The notes under the pieces are model-generated. The model did not search any database. It was not told the DNA's origin and worked only from the letters and a program-made list of their open reading frames with translations. Positions 1 to 7,374 of a stretch of 16,013 bases of DNA are shown here, in pieces. The DNA is from DUUI01 sp964345765 (GTDB lineage Bacteria; Bacillota_I; Bacilli_A; Erysipelotrichales; Erysipelotrichaceae). The DNA is taken from positions 1-16,013 of the forward strand of contig CAYFSJ010000028.1 in assembly GCA_964345765.1 (NCBI GenBank), given 5' to 3'. Position numbers and translations under genes: made by a program. How positions within the stretch are numbered: the first letter of the stretch is position 1; each line of letters opens with the position of its first letter.

Positions 1-159
1 TGGATATCCAGAGGGAACCATCGAAGACCCAAGAGTGGGTCGAGGATTGGATTGATTTTTTGGGAATTATTTTATTGCATTAAGGTTGGAAATTGACCTC
101 AAAAATTGCACATTATTTTTTGAATATGAAATTTTTTGATTGAATCGTCTTATTGTGGC

Positions 160-165
160 TATTAT
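160..165 (+). promoter_or_regulatory. Possible promoter of the reductase-galR operon
   Basis: TTGATT at 136-141 and TATTAT at 160-165 are separated by 18 nt and lie upstream of the GalR-type site at 199-214. The match to the sigma-70/sigma-A consensus is moderate and the region is very AT-rich, so chance is a real possibility. If correct, the operator would lie about 30 nt downstream of the -10 box. Confidence 0.3.
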
Positions 166-198
166 TTATTTTAAAAGTTACTAAAGTAAATTTAAGTA

Positions 199-214
199 TG
201 GTAAACCCTTACAA
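199..214. promoter_or_regulatory. Degenerate GalR-type operator upstream of the reductase-galR operon
   Basis: TGGTAAA-CC-CTTACAA has the same 7-2-7 geometry as the two better sites before mglB (TAGTAAA-NN-TTTACTA), with one mismatch in the left arm and two in the right. The left arm is identical to the complement of the right arm of the 2141-2156 site. Related half-sites (TTACTA, AGTAAA, TTTACTA) lie at 179-190 and 217-223. This suggests autoregulation of galR together with the reductase. The inference rests on sequence resemblance only. Confidence 0.5.
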
Positions 215-249
215 AATTTACTAAAATAGGAGATGTAAGGAGCAGTAGA

Positions 250-1131
250 ATGAATAATAAAGTACAATTATCGAATTATGCGTTAGGTCTTTGGCGACTG
301 ACTGAGGCAGAATTATCTGATGGCCAGTTATTAGAACTTATCAAAACAGCACTAAATAATGGGATAACGACCTTTGATCATGCGGATATATATGGTGGTG
401 GTCAAGCACAGATACAATTTGGGCGTGTTTTAAAAGCAAATCCTGAGTTAAGAAAACAGATACAAATAATTAGTAAATGTGGGATTGTGCGTAATCAAGA
501 AGATGTCTCAGGATTGACGCCATCACACTATAATACAAGCTATGATCATATTATGAGTCAGACACAATTAATCTTAGAACAACTTCAGATTGATTATTTA
601 GATATGTTGTTGATTCATCGTGTTGATTATTTAATGGATTATAAGGAGGTCGCAAGAGCTTTTAGAGATTTAAAAGAACAAGGCTTGGTGAATCACTTTG
701 GTGTGTCTAATTTCCTAGTGCCACAACTCGATGCTTTAATTAAAGAATTCCCTGAGATTGAACTTAATCAAATTCAAATCAGTGTTGATCATTTAGAACA
801 TTTTAAAAATGGTGTACTGGAGCGTTGTGCTTATTATGATTTAACGGTGATGGCCTATTCACCACTGGGTGGTGGACTTGTCTTTAAGGACCAATACCAT
901 AATCCACTATTAAAAGAAGAACTTGAGCGTGTTAGAGAAGAACTATCGGCTCAAACACTTGATCAAGTCATGTTGGCTTGGTTAAAGAAACATCCATTAA
1001 AGATTGTTCCAATATTGGGGACAATGAAGGGACATCGTGTTGAAAGTGCAATTAAGGCTTCAAATTATGAACTATCTAATAGTCAGTGGTATCGTCTATT
1101 TGCTTTAAGTCAATTAGAGAGGTTACCATAA
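250..1131 (+). CDS. Aldo/keto reductase (YdhF-like)
   Basis: This is a 293-residue cytoplasmic NAD(P)H-dependent aldo/keto reductase, of normal length for the family. The (beta/alpha)8-barrel landmarks are all present: FDHADIYGGG near residues 42-51, IISKCG at 73-78, LLIHRVD at 120-126 and GVSNF in the middle. The expected catalytic tetrad can be read as Asp43, Tyr48, Lys76 and His123. The C-terminal part carries the ILGTMKGHR segment, consistent with cofactor-phosphate binding. The start is supported by AAGGAG at 237-242, seven nt before ATG. The gene overlaps galR by 1 nt (TAATG), so the two are co-transcribed and probably translationally coupled. Its substrate is unknown. The galactose context invites a sugar or sugar-aldehyde substrate, but members of this family occur beside many regulators, so that remains inference. 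Confidence 0.9.
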   Translation: MNNKVQLSNYALGLWRLTEAELSDGQLLELIKTALNNGITTFDHADIYGGGQAQIQFGRVLKANPELRKQIQIISKCGIVRNQEDVSGLTPSHYNTSYDHIMSQTQLILEQLQIDYLDMLLIHRVDYLMDYKEVARAFRDLKEQGLVNHFGVSNFLVPQLDALIKEFPEIELNQIQISVDHLEHFKNGVLERCAYYDLTVMAYSPLGGGLVFKDQYHNPLLKEELERVREELSAQTLDQVMLAWLKKHPLKIVPILGTMKGHRVESAIKASNYELSNSQWYRLFALSQLERLP

Positions 1132-2138
1132 TGGCTACTATAAAAGATATTGCTAGAAAGGCAGGACTTTCTTCGGCGGCTGTTTCAAGAATTCTTAGAG
1201 ACGATAAGACTTTATCGGTTAAAGAAGAAACAAGACAATTGGTTTGGGATATTGCCAAGGAACTTGAGTATAAACCTAAGAAGCGTAATGTGGTAATGAA
1301 TCGCATGGTGATTGGGCTAGTTCAGTGGATTTCTTCCTATGAAGAGGTTGAAGATCCCTATTACTACGCACTAAGAATTTCGGTTGAAAACTACTTTATT
1401 AATAAACGGGTAGGTATTAGGCGATATTATCAAGAGAATTTAAGAGAATTATTTGAGGATACTTATTTAGATGGACTTATCTGTATGGGTAAATTCTCCC
1501 TCCAACAAGCCCAAGACCTATCACGACAGTTCCCTAAGATAGTGTTTGTTGATTCAAATCCGGATGATCAATTGTATTCGAGTGTTATTTCGGATTTAAA
1601 ACATGCTAGTAAAACTGTCATGGATTACCTATATGAACAAGGACATACTCGAATTGGTTATATTGGGGGTCAAGAATACATTGGTCCAGCTAGAATCCCT
1701 TATGTGGATAATCGACAAAGAGCCTATGAATCGATTACCCTTAATGATGATCGATTTGAACATATGGAGCATCATAAATATGTTAAAGAGTTTAATGGTT
1801 TAACCGGTTATGAGAAGATGAGAATCGCATTAAAGAGTGATGATTGTCCAACGGCCTTCTTCTGTGCTAGTGATAGTATTGCTATGGGTGCACTAAGGGC
1901 CATTGGTGAGCAACATCCGGATAACTATAAAAAAATCTCAGTGATTGGGATTAATGATAATGCCTCGAGTAAATTCTTTAATCCGCCATTGACGACCGTT
2001 CGTATTGATACGAAGTTAATGGGTGAGATGGCAGGACAACTATTAAGTTTTATGTTAGAGAGCGGTGTTATTAACCCGGTTAAAATCACCTGTTCAACGT
2101 CATTAGTTGAGCGAGAATCGGTGTATCGAAACAAGTGA
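1131..2138 (+). CDS. galR: LacI-family transcriptional regulator of galactose genes (GalR)
   Basis: This is a 335-residue LacI/GalR repressor. The N-terminal helix-turn-helix (MATIKDIARKAGLSSAAVSR, residues 1-20) is followed by SVKEETRQLV and a lysine-rich linker instead of the usual hinge helix with its Leu. The effector domain starts at about residue 60 (IGLVQW), with GLICMGKFS, VFVDS, GHTRIGYIGG, FFCASDSIAMGALRA and VIGINDN in the usual order. The overall layout resembles streptococcal GalR. I chose ATG 1131, not an upstream in-frame ATG at 1086, because MATIKDIA is the canonical start of the family and the ATG overlaps the reductase stop. Weak ribosome binding (GAGAGG) fits translational coupling. 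It most likely binds the TAGTAAA-NN-TTTACTA palindromes around this gene and represses the mgl-galK operon until galactose is present. The ligand is inferred from context. Confidence 0.88.
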   Translation: MATIKDIARKAGLSSAAVSRILRDDKTLSVKEETRQLVWDIAKELEYKPKKRNVVMNRMVIGLVQWISSYEEVEDPYYYALRISVENYFINKRVGIRRYYQENLRELFEDTYLDGLICMGKFSLQQAQDLSRQFPKIVFVDSNPDDQLYSSVISDLKHASKTVMDYLYEQGHTRIGYIGGQEYIGPARIPYVDNRQRAYESITLNDDRFEHMEHHKYVKEFNGLTGYEKMRIALKSDDCPTAFFCASDSIAMGALRAIGEQHPDNYKKISVIGINDNASSKFFNPPLTTVRIDTKLMGEMAGQLLSFMLESGVINPVKITCSTSLVERESVYRNK

Positions 2139-2140
2139 TT

Positions 2141-2156
2141 TAGTAAACTTTTACCA
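2141..2156. promoter_or_regulatory. Upstream GalR-type operator (O1) of the mgl operon
   Basis: TAGTAAA-CT-TTTACCA is an inverted repeat with 7-bp arms, a 2-bp centre and one mismatch. It starts 2 nt after the galR stop codon and lies about 50 bp upstream of the mgl -35 box. Its centre is 96 bp from that of the downstream copy at 2237-2252, about nine helical turns, which would suit repressor looping (inference). Confidence 0.65.
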
Positions 2157-2196
2157 CATTTTAGTTCTGAAAAAGTTTGAAAATCGAAATGTTTCC

Positions 2197-2225
2197 TTGA
2201 CATAAGCGCTTACATAACTTACACT
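2197..2225 (+). promoter_or_regulatory. Strong promoter of the mglB-mglA-mglC-galK operon
   Basis: A perfect -35 box TTGACA (2197-2202) is followed by a 17-nt spacer and a -10 box TACACT (2220-2225). Transcription should begin near 2232, giving a leader of about 50 nt before mglB. The spacer contains a cre-like site, and a GalR-type palindrome covers the start of the transcript, so both repressors would block this promoter directly. Confidence 0.8.
2201..2214. promoter_or_regulatory. cre-like site for CcpA inside the promoter spacer
   Basis: CATAAGCGCTTACA matches the CcpA catabolite-responsive consensus (TGWAARCGYTWNCA) at all but the first two positions and includes the palindromic core TAAGCGCTTA. 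It overlaps the end of the -35 box and most of the spacer, a position at which CcpA would repress when glucose is present. Another LacI-family protein could also recognise this CG-centred palindrome. ccpA is not in the window. Confidence 0.7.
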
Positions 2226-2236
2226 GAAAATACTAG

Positions 2237-2252
2237 TAGTAAAAGTTTACTA
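2237..2252. promoter_or_regulatory. Perfect GalR-type operator (O2) of the mgl operon
   Basis: TAGTAAA-AG-TTTACTA is a perfect inverted repeat with 7-bp arms and a 2-bp centre. It lies 11 nt after the -10 box, across the predicted start of the transcript, so a bound repressor would block initiation. It is the best copy of a motif that also occurs at 2141-2156 and, degenerately, at 199-214. Confidence 0.75.
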
Positions 2253-2282
2253 TAGTTTAGTTCAAGAAAGGAAGAACGGAAA

Positions 2283-3428
2283 ATGAAAAAACTACTTAAG
2301 GTTTTATTAGTTTTATTAGCTGCATTCATGATTGTTGCGTGTGCTAACGAAACTACTCCAAATCAGGACGAAAAAACTCCTGATACTACGGAAACAAATG
2401 ATCCTACAACTGAAGATGAAGAAACAGTTGAAGGCGGAAAAACTTATGAAATTGGTGTAGCAATTTACCAATTTAATGACAACTTCATGACTTTATATCG
2501 TGAAGAACTTCAAGCTTATTTTGAAGAATTAGGTGAAGAAGATGGCAACACATACAACGTTGAAGTTGTTGATGGTGCTAACGACCAAGCTAGACAAGTT
2601 GAACAATTAAACAACTTTATTGCTCAAGGAAAAGACCTAATTATTGCTAACTTAGTCTCACCTCAAGGTGCTGACACATTCTTACAATCAGCTAAAGATG
2701 CTGACATTCCTGTTGTCTTAATCAACCGTGAGCCTGAAACTACAGCTACAATGGAAATTTGGCCAGGAAAAACTACTTATGTAGGAGTTGACGCTCGTCA
2801 ATCTGGACGTTACCAAGGGGAAATCATTGCTGGATTAGAAAACAGTGGAGATATCAATGGTGATGGTAAAGTATCTTATATCATGATTATGGGTGACACT
2901 GAAAACGTGGATGCTCAACAAAGAACTCAATATTCTATTGAACAATTAGAAGAAACTATCCCTACAGAACTACTTGGTGCAAGACTACGTGGTGACTGGG
3001 ATCAAACAAAAGGTCAAGAATTAGCTGCTAACGCTTTAGCACAATTTGGTGACGAAATTGAAGTTATTTTCGCTAACAATGACGGTATGGGTCTTGGTGC
3101 TCTTACAGCAATCGAAGCTGCTGGCCGTACAGTTGGTGAAGACATCTACATCGTTTCAGTTGATGCTTTAGAAGAAGTTGTAAACTTAGTTGTTGCTGGA
3201 AAATATACTGGTACAGTCTTAAATGACCACTACAACCAATCACATACAGCTGCAGAAGTTGGAATCATGTTATTAAATGGTGAAGAAGTTGCTCCATATT
3301 ATTGGCATGACTATGTGAAGATTAAAACTGTTGAAGATGCTGAATTAGTTCGTAAAGAGTATCGCACAGAAACAATTGAAGAATCTAACGAACGTAGAGC
3401 TAAACTAGACGACAAAGAATTAGACTAG
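2283..3428 (+). CDS. mglB: Galactose/methyl-galactoside ABC transporter substrate-binding lipoprotein
   Basis: This is a 381-residue MglB-type binding protein. A lipoprotein signal peptide ends at IVAC with Cys20 as the expected lipidated residue, followed by an acidic, Thr-rich tether to about residue 52 that would hold the protein on the outer face of the membrane. The periplasmic-binding fold follows. By comparison with E. coli MglB, the calcium loop DINGDGKVS (Asp190, Asn192, Asp194, with Glu260 as the distal ligand) is conserved, as are the sugar-contact equivalents Asp210, Arg214, Trp239, Asn266, Asp294 and Asn314. The residue matching E. coli His152 is Asn208 here, which may alter sugar preference. 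AAAGGAAG (2267-2274) supports the start. Asn is encoded more often by AAC than by AAT, as expected of a highly expressed gene. It feeds the MglA-MglC transporter encoded next. Confidence 0.92.
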   Translation: MKKLLKVLLVLLAAFMIVACANETTPNQDEKTPDTTETNDPTTEDEETVEGGKTYEIGVAIYQFNDNFMTLYREELQAYFEELGEEDGNTYNVEVVDGANDQARQVEQLNNFIAQGKDLIIANLVSPQGADTFLQSAKDADIPVVLINREPETTATMEIWPGKTTYVGVDARQSGRYQGEIIAGLENSGDINGDGKVSYIMIMGDTENVDAQQRTQYSIEQLEETIPTELLGARLRGDWDQTKGQELAANALAQFGDEIEVIFANNDGMGLGALTAIEAAGRTVGEDIYIVSVDALEEVVNLVVAGKYTGTVLNDHYNQSHTAAEVGIMLLNGEEVAPYYWHDYVKIKTVEDAELVRKEYRTETIEESNERRAKLDDKELD

Positions 3429-3455
3429 TAAGCTTTAGACCATAAGATTAACAAC

Positions 3456-3489
3456 ATCAAGTGTGCCTAAAAGCACACTTGATTTATTT
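3456..3489 (+). terminator. Intercistronic hairpin between mglB and mglA (attenuator or mRNA-protecting)
   Basis: ATCAAGTGTGC (3456-3466) and GCACACTTGAT (3473-3483) form a perfect 11-bp stem with a 6-nt CTAAAA loop. Only a weak tail (TTATTT) follows, so termination is likely partial. Such hairpins after binding-protein genes commonly protect the upstream mRNA or lower downstream expression, giving more binding protein than ATPase and permease. That role is inferred here. Confidence 0.8.
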
Positions 3490-3505
3490 AAAAGTGAGGT
3501 AAAAC

Positions 3506-5008
3506 ATGAGTCAGTACATTTTAGAAATGAAGGACATCGAGAAATCATTTCCTGGCGTTAAGGCTCTAGACCATGCTCAACTTAAAGTTAGACCAGGTAC
3601 TGTTCATGCCCTGATGGGTGAAAACGGAGCTGGGAAATCGACTTTAATGAAGAGCTTGTTTGGAATCTATAGTATCGATGCTGGAGAAATCGTGTTTAAT
3701 AATGAGGCCGTTTCATTTAAAAATTCGAAAGAGGCAATGGATAAGGGAGTAGCGATGATTCACCAAGAATTACAACCAATTCCGATGATGACCATTGCTG
3801 AAAATATCTTTTTAGGAAAGTATCCTAAAAATCAATTTGGGTTAGTCGATCATGGATTAATGGATAAAGAGACTAAAAAATATTTAGATCGAGTGGGTTT
3901 AAATGAATCTCCAAGAACATTATTAAATGATTTAACCGTTTCTCAAATGCAGTCAGTTGAAATTGCTAAGGCAATCTCTCATGACGCAAAAATAGTTATT
4001 ATGGATGAGCCAACCTCTTCTTTAACTTCAAATGAAGTTGAAAAACTATTTTCAATTATTGATGATTTAACAAAACAGGATGTTGCTGTTATTTATATTT
4101 CCCATAAAATGGATGAAATTCTTAGAATTTCAGATGATGTCACAATCATGCGTGATGGTCAATATGTTGGAACCTGGCCTGCCAGCGAACTAACAACAGA
4201 TAAGATTATTCGTCATATGGTTGGGCGTGAACTTAAGAGTTTATTCCCTCCACGTCAACCACATTTCACAGAAGAAGAAGTATTACGGGTTGAAAACTAT
4301 ACTTCACCAAATCCACTTTCATTTAAAGACTGTAGTTTCAGTTTGAAAAAGGGTGAGATCTTGGCTGTTGGTGGATTGGTTGGTGCTCAACGTACTGAGT
4401 TGATGGAGGCCATTTATGGAATCAGAGCCAATGTTGGTGGAAAAGTTTATATTGATGGCAAAGAAGTGACAATTAATAGTCCTCAAGATGCCATTAAACA
4501 TAATGTAGTGTTATTAACAGAAGATAGACGTGGTAGTGGTATCTTTGGTGTGTTAAGTGTTGAAGATAATGTCGCGATTGCCTCTGTTAATAATTATGTA
4601 CAACCATCACGATTACTTGATATGGGTCGAATTAATGAAGTGGTCCAAAAGAGTATTGATGCCTTAGCGATCAAGACTCCGAGTCATAAAACATTAATTA
4701 GCTCATTATCTGGTGGTAACCAACAAAAAGTAATTATTGCTCGTTGGTTAGCGAGTAATCCAGACATTCTTATTTTGGATGAACCAACTCGTGGTATCGA
4801 TGTTGGGGCGAAATATGAAATTTATCAAATTATTGGAGATTTAGTCAAAACGGGCAAAAGCGTTATTATGGTTACCTCAGAGATGAGCGAACTCTTAGGG
4901 TTCTCAGATCGAATCATGGTAATGTGTGAGGGCCGCATTTCAGGCTTCTTAGACTCTAGTAATACAACTCAAGAAGAAGTGATGGCCTTAGCCACCAAAT
5001 TCATGTAG
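3506..5008 (+). CDS. mglA: Galactose/methyl-galactoside import ATP-binding protein
   Basis: This is a 500-residue tandem ABC ATPase of the CUT2/MglA-RbsA type, of normal length. The first domain has Walker A GENGAGKST (38-46), a degenerate signature TVSQMQS (144-150), Walker B IVIMDEPTS (163-171) and switch His200. The second has a degenerate Walker A GGLVGAQRTE (289-298), a full signature LSGGNQQK (401-408), Walker B ILILDEPTRGID (421-432) and Glu459 where the switch His would be. This asymmetry is normal for the family and is not decay. It powers sugar uptake with MglB and MglC. The start has AGTGAGGT five nt upstream. Its stop codon overlaps the ribosome binding site of mglC, so the genes are tightly linked in one operon. 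Confidence 0.93.
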   Translation: MSQYILEMKDIEKSFPGVKALDHAQLKVRPGTVHALMGENGAGKSTLMKSLFGIYSIDAGEIVFNNEAVSFKNSKEAMDKGVAMIHQELQPIPMMTIAENIFLGKYPKNQFGLVDHGLMDKETKKYLDRVGLNESPRTLLNDLTVSQMQSVEIAKAISHDAKIVIMDEPTSSLTSNEVEKLFSIIDDLTKQDVAVIYISHKMDEILRISDDVTIMRDGQYVGTWPASELTTDKIIRHMVGRELKSLFPPRQPHFTEEEVLRVENYTSPNPLSFKDCSFSLKKGEILAVGGLVGAQRTELMEAIYGIRANVGGKVYIDGKEVTINSPQDAIKHNVVLLTEDRRGSGIFGVLSVEDNVAIASVNNYVQPSRLLDMGRINEVVQKSIDALAIKTPSHKTLISSLSGGNQQKVIIARWLASNPDILILDEPTRGIDVGAKYEIYQIIGDLVKTGKSVIMVTSEMSELLGFSDRIMVMCEGRISGFLDSSNTTQEEVMALATKFM

Positions 5009-5017
5009 GAGGAAAAT

Positions 5018-6046
5018 ATGTCTTTAAAAGATAGAGTGAAAAAAGTATCGATAAAAGATACATTGATTAATAACGCGTTAATCATTGTTGTTCTAATTAT
5101 GATTGTCTACGCATCATTTAATGCTCGTAACTTCGTATCTTGGAACAACTTAAACAACGTAATGGCAAACATTTCATTACGATTCATTATTGCCCTAGGG
5201 GTTTCTGGAATTCTAATTATTCGTGGAACAGACTTATCTGCTGGGCGTGTTACAGGTCTTGCCTCCGTTGTGGCGGGTGGTTTGATGCAAGTCGATGGCG
5301 CACCAAATGACTTGTTCCCTAATATCGGTCAACAACATGTTATAGTTGGTTTAATTGCCGCAATCTTAGTGGCAATGGTCTTTGGGTTATTCAATGGTTT
5401 AATTGTTTCATATCTACATATCCCTGCATTTATTGCGACTTTGGGGACTCAAATCTTAGTTTATGGATTAAACTTAATCTTAACTCAATCTAAACCTATT
5501 GGTACTTTTACCAATCCTGGTGAGGGCATGTCCTTATTTAATCGAATAGGACAACAAGGTTTAGAGTTTGGTAATATCCGAATTCCTTATTTATTCTTCT
5601 TTGCTTTAGTAATTGGAATTTTCATGTCAATTCTTTACAACCGTACCAAACATGGTAAATACATGTATGCGATTGGTGGTAATGAAATTGCGGCTGAAGT
5701 ATCAGGGGTAAATACTCGTATCACTAAATTAAAAATCTTTGTTTTAGGATCTATTTTATATGGTATCGCTGGTTTCTTACTAACAGCTAAAACTGGGTCA
5801 ACAGGTGTTAACGCTGGTTTTGGTTATGAGTTAGAGGCGATTGCCGCTTCAACCATTGGTGGTGTTTCTACTACAGGTGGTATTGGTACTGTGGGTGGTG
5901 TCCTACTTGGGGTTACCGTCTTTGAATTATTAAAAACGACCCTTCAATTCTTAGGAGTTGAACCTAACTTAGTATTTGTTGCGCAAGGTCTAGTTATCAT
6001 TATTGCGGTTGCCCTAGATATTCGTAAGACTCTCGTTAAGAAGTAA
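5018..6046 (+). CDS. mglC: Galactose/methyl-galactoside ABC transporter permease
   Basis: This is a 342-residue polytopic inner-membrane permease of the CUT2 (RbsC/MglC) family. A basic N-terminus is followed by about eight to ten hydrophobic segments, beginning near residues 17-35. Recognisable family stretches include GTDLSAGR after the second segment, IPAFIATLGT near the middle, and GGVSTTGGIGTVGG near the C-terminus. The length matches known MglC proteins. Translation is served by AGGAGG (5007-5012), which shares bases with the mglA stop codon. The protein forms the membrane channel of the importer and would work with mglB and mglA. Only 4 nt separate it from galK. Confidence 0.92.
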   Translation: MSLKDRVKKVSIKDTLINNALIIVVLIMIVYASFNARNFVSWNNLNNVMANISLRFIIALGVSGILIIRGTDLSAGRVTGLASVVAGGLMQVDGAPNDLFPNIGQQHVIVGLIAAILVAMVFGLFNGLIVSYLHIPAFIATLGTQILVYGLNLILTQSKPIGTFTNPGEGMSLFNRIGQQGLEFGNIRIPYLFFFALVIGIFMSILYNRTKHGKYMYAIGGNEIAAEVSGVNTRITKLKIFVLGSILYGIAGFLLTAKTGSTGVNAGFGYELEAIAASTIGGVSTTGGIGTVGGVLLGVTVFELLKTTLQFLGVEPNLVFVAQGLVIIIAVALDIRKTLVKK

Positions 6047-6050
6047 GATT

Positions 6051-7193
6051 ATGACACAACAAGCAATGAATTACGATAGAATGTTCTTTGCTCCAGGACG
6101 CATCAATTTAATTGGTGAACACATCGATTATAGTGGAGGACATGTCTTTCCTTGTGCTATTACTAATGGGACAACACTGTGGATTAAAGAACGTGATGAT
6201 CAGCTTTGTCGATTCTATTCAGAGAACTTTCAAGATTTAGGAGTGATTGAAGTTTCTCTCGATAATTTATCATTTAAGAAAGAACATGACTGGGTAAATT
6301 ATCCTAAAGGTGTCTTTGTTAAATTGATGGAAGAAGGTCATCAAATCCCACATGGACTTGATTTAGTCTATGAGGGTAACATTCCTAATGGTGCTGGTTT
6401 ATCTTCTTCAGCTTCAATTGAAGTGGTTACGGCACTGATGCTTAATGAAGTCTTTAACTTAGGTTTAGATATGATCGAACTAGTGAAGATTTCTCAAAAA
6501 GCAGAAAACGAATATGTTGGTGTCAATAGTGGTATTATGGACCAATTTGCCATTGGAATGGGTAAAGAAAACCATGCCATGCTATTAAATACCGATACCT
6601 TAGAGTTTGAATATGTTCCAGTTGAGCTAGAGAATGAATCGATTGTCATTATGAATACGAATAAGCGTCGTGGCTTAGCAGATTCTAAATATAATGAGCG
6701 TCGTGCTCAATGTGAACAAGCGTTAGAGTTGATTAAACATCATAAAGATGTGAATGAACTCTGTGATTTAACCATTGAAGAACTAGAAGCATTAAAACCT
6801 TATTTTACGGATGATGTGATCTATCGTAGAGCTTATCATGCAGTGAGTGAGAATCAAAGAACATTACAGGCTTCTAAAGTATTAGTGGACAATGACTTAG
6901 AAACATTTGGGAAACTGATGAATCAATCTCATGTTTCACTTCGTGATGATTATGAAGTGACAGGTATAGAACTTGATACACTTGTTGAAGCGGCTTGGAA
7001 TCATCCAGGAACCATCGGTGCTAGAGTCACTGGTGCTGGATTTGGTGGATGTGCCATTGCGATTGTCAGCAATGAATATCTTGATGATTTCATTCAATCG
7101 GTTTCTGAAACATACTTAGATAAGATTGGCTATAATGCTGATTTCTATGTGGCTAATGTTGGTCAGGGTGCTACTGAAGTAACAGAATTCTAA
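6051..7193 (+). CDS. galK: Galactokinase
   Basis: This is a 380-residue GHMP kinase that phosphorylates alpha-D-galactose to galactose 1-phosphate with ATP in the cytoplasm. Motif 1 is APGRINLIGEHIDYSGG (residues 14-30, with Arg17 as the catalytic Arg). Motif 2 is the phosphate loop PNGAGLSSSAS (112-122). Asp164 in GIMDQF is the expected catalytic base, and motif 3 is GARVTGAGFGGC (323-334). The N-terminus is short: only 13 residues precede APGR, about ten fewer than in B. subtilis GalK. An upstream in-frame stop at 6015, with no start codon in between, excludes a longer form. The ribosome binding site is poor, and the gene lies 4 nt after mglC, so translation is probably coupled. A terminator follows. 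galT and galE are not nearby. Confidence 0.95.
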   Translation: MTQQAMNYDRMFFAPGRINLIGEHIDYSGGHVFPCAITNGTTLWIKERDDQLCRFYSENFQDLGVIEVSLDNLSFKKEHDWVNYPKGVFVKLMEEGHQIPHGLDLVYEGNIPNGAGLSSSASIEVVTALMLNEVFNLGLDMIELVKISQKAENEYVGVNSGIMDQFAIGMGKENHAMLLNTDTLEFEYVPVELENESIVIMNTNKRRGLADSKYNERRAQCEQALELIKHHKDVNELCDLTIEELEALKPYFTDDVIYRRAYHAVSENQRTLQASKVLVDNDLETFGKLMNQSHVSLRDDYEVTGIELDTLVEAAWNHPGTIGARVTGAGFGGCAIAIVSNEYLDDFIQSVSETYLDKIGYNADFYVANVGQGATEVTEF

Positions 7194-7202
7194 TTAAGAA
7201 CA

Positions 7203-7233
7203 AACCGTCAAGATTACTCTTTGGCGGTTTTTT
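7203..7233 (+). terminator. Rho-independent terminator after galK
   Basis: AACCGTCAA (7203-7211) pairs with TTGGCGGTT (7221-7229), with one G-U pair and a 9-nt loop. Six T residues (7228-7233) overlap the end of the stem. It closes the mglB-galK operon about 10 nt after the galK stop. galM beyond it therefore needs read-through or its own promoter. Confidence 0.8.
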
Positions 7234-7284
7234 ATTAACAGTTAATGTGATAAAATAAACTTAAATAACAAGGGTTAATAACAG

Positions 7285-7312
7285 TTATCTAATAATGACA
7301 CAAATTTATAAT
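7285..7312 (+). promoter_or_regulatory. Weak candidate promoter before the recombinase remnant
   Basis: A perfect TATAAT at 7307-7312 is preceded, 16 nt upstream, by only a poor -35 match (TTATCT, 7285-7290). The whole 7234-7374 gap is extremely AT-rich, so chance matches are expected. It is noted because galM lies behind the galK terminator and no other promoter for it is obvious. Confidence 0.25.
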
Positions 7313-7374
7313 AAACTATACAAAATGATTAAATATTTATTTAATTCTATTAGTATAAATGTAATAATTGTACT

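Noticed and set aside
26..41. GACCC/GGGTC hairpin as a terminator
   Set aside because: The stem is only 5 bp and the T run comes about 15 nt later, so it is not a convincing terminator.
1..83. Possible 3' end of an upstream gene (one frame ends at 55, another at 83)
   Set aside because: All three forward frames are open for this short stretch, none resembles a family that I recognise, and codon use does not decide. A gene end is plausible but cannot be supported.
84..100. AGGT/ACCT inverted repeat
   Set aside because: Four-base arms in an AT-rich region are expected by chance.
1086..1130. Longer N-terminus for GalR from ATG 1086
   Set aside because: The extra 15 residues lie within the reductase coding region and are unlike the family. 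MATIKDIA at 1131 is canonical.
1603..2203. Overlapping open frames inside and after galR
   Set aside because: These are out-of-frame shadows of galR and its downstream region, with no family features.
4370..4405. Degenerate second Walker A of MglA as decay
   Set aside because: Tandem ATPases of sugar importers normally have one degenerate site, and the rest of the domain is intact.
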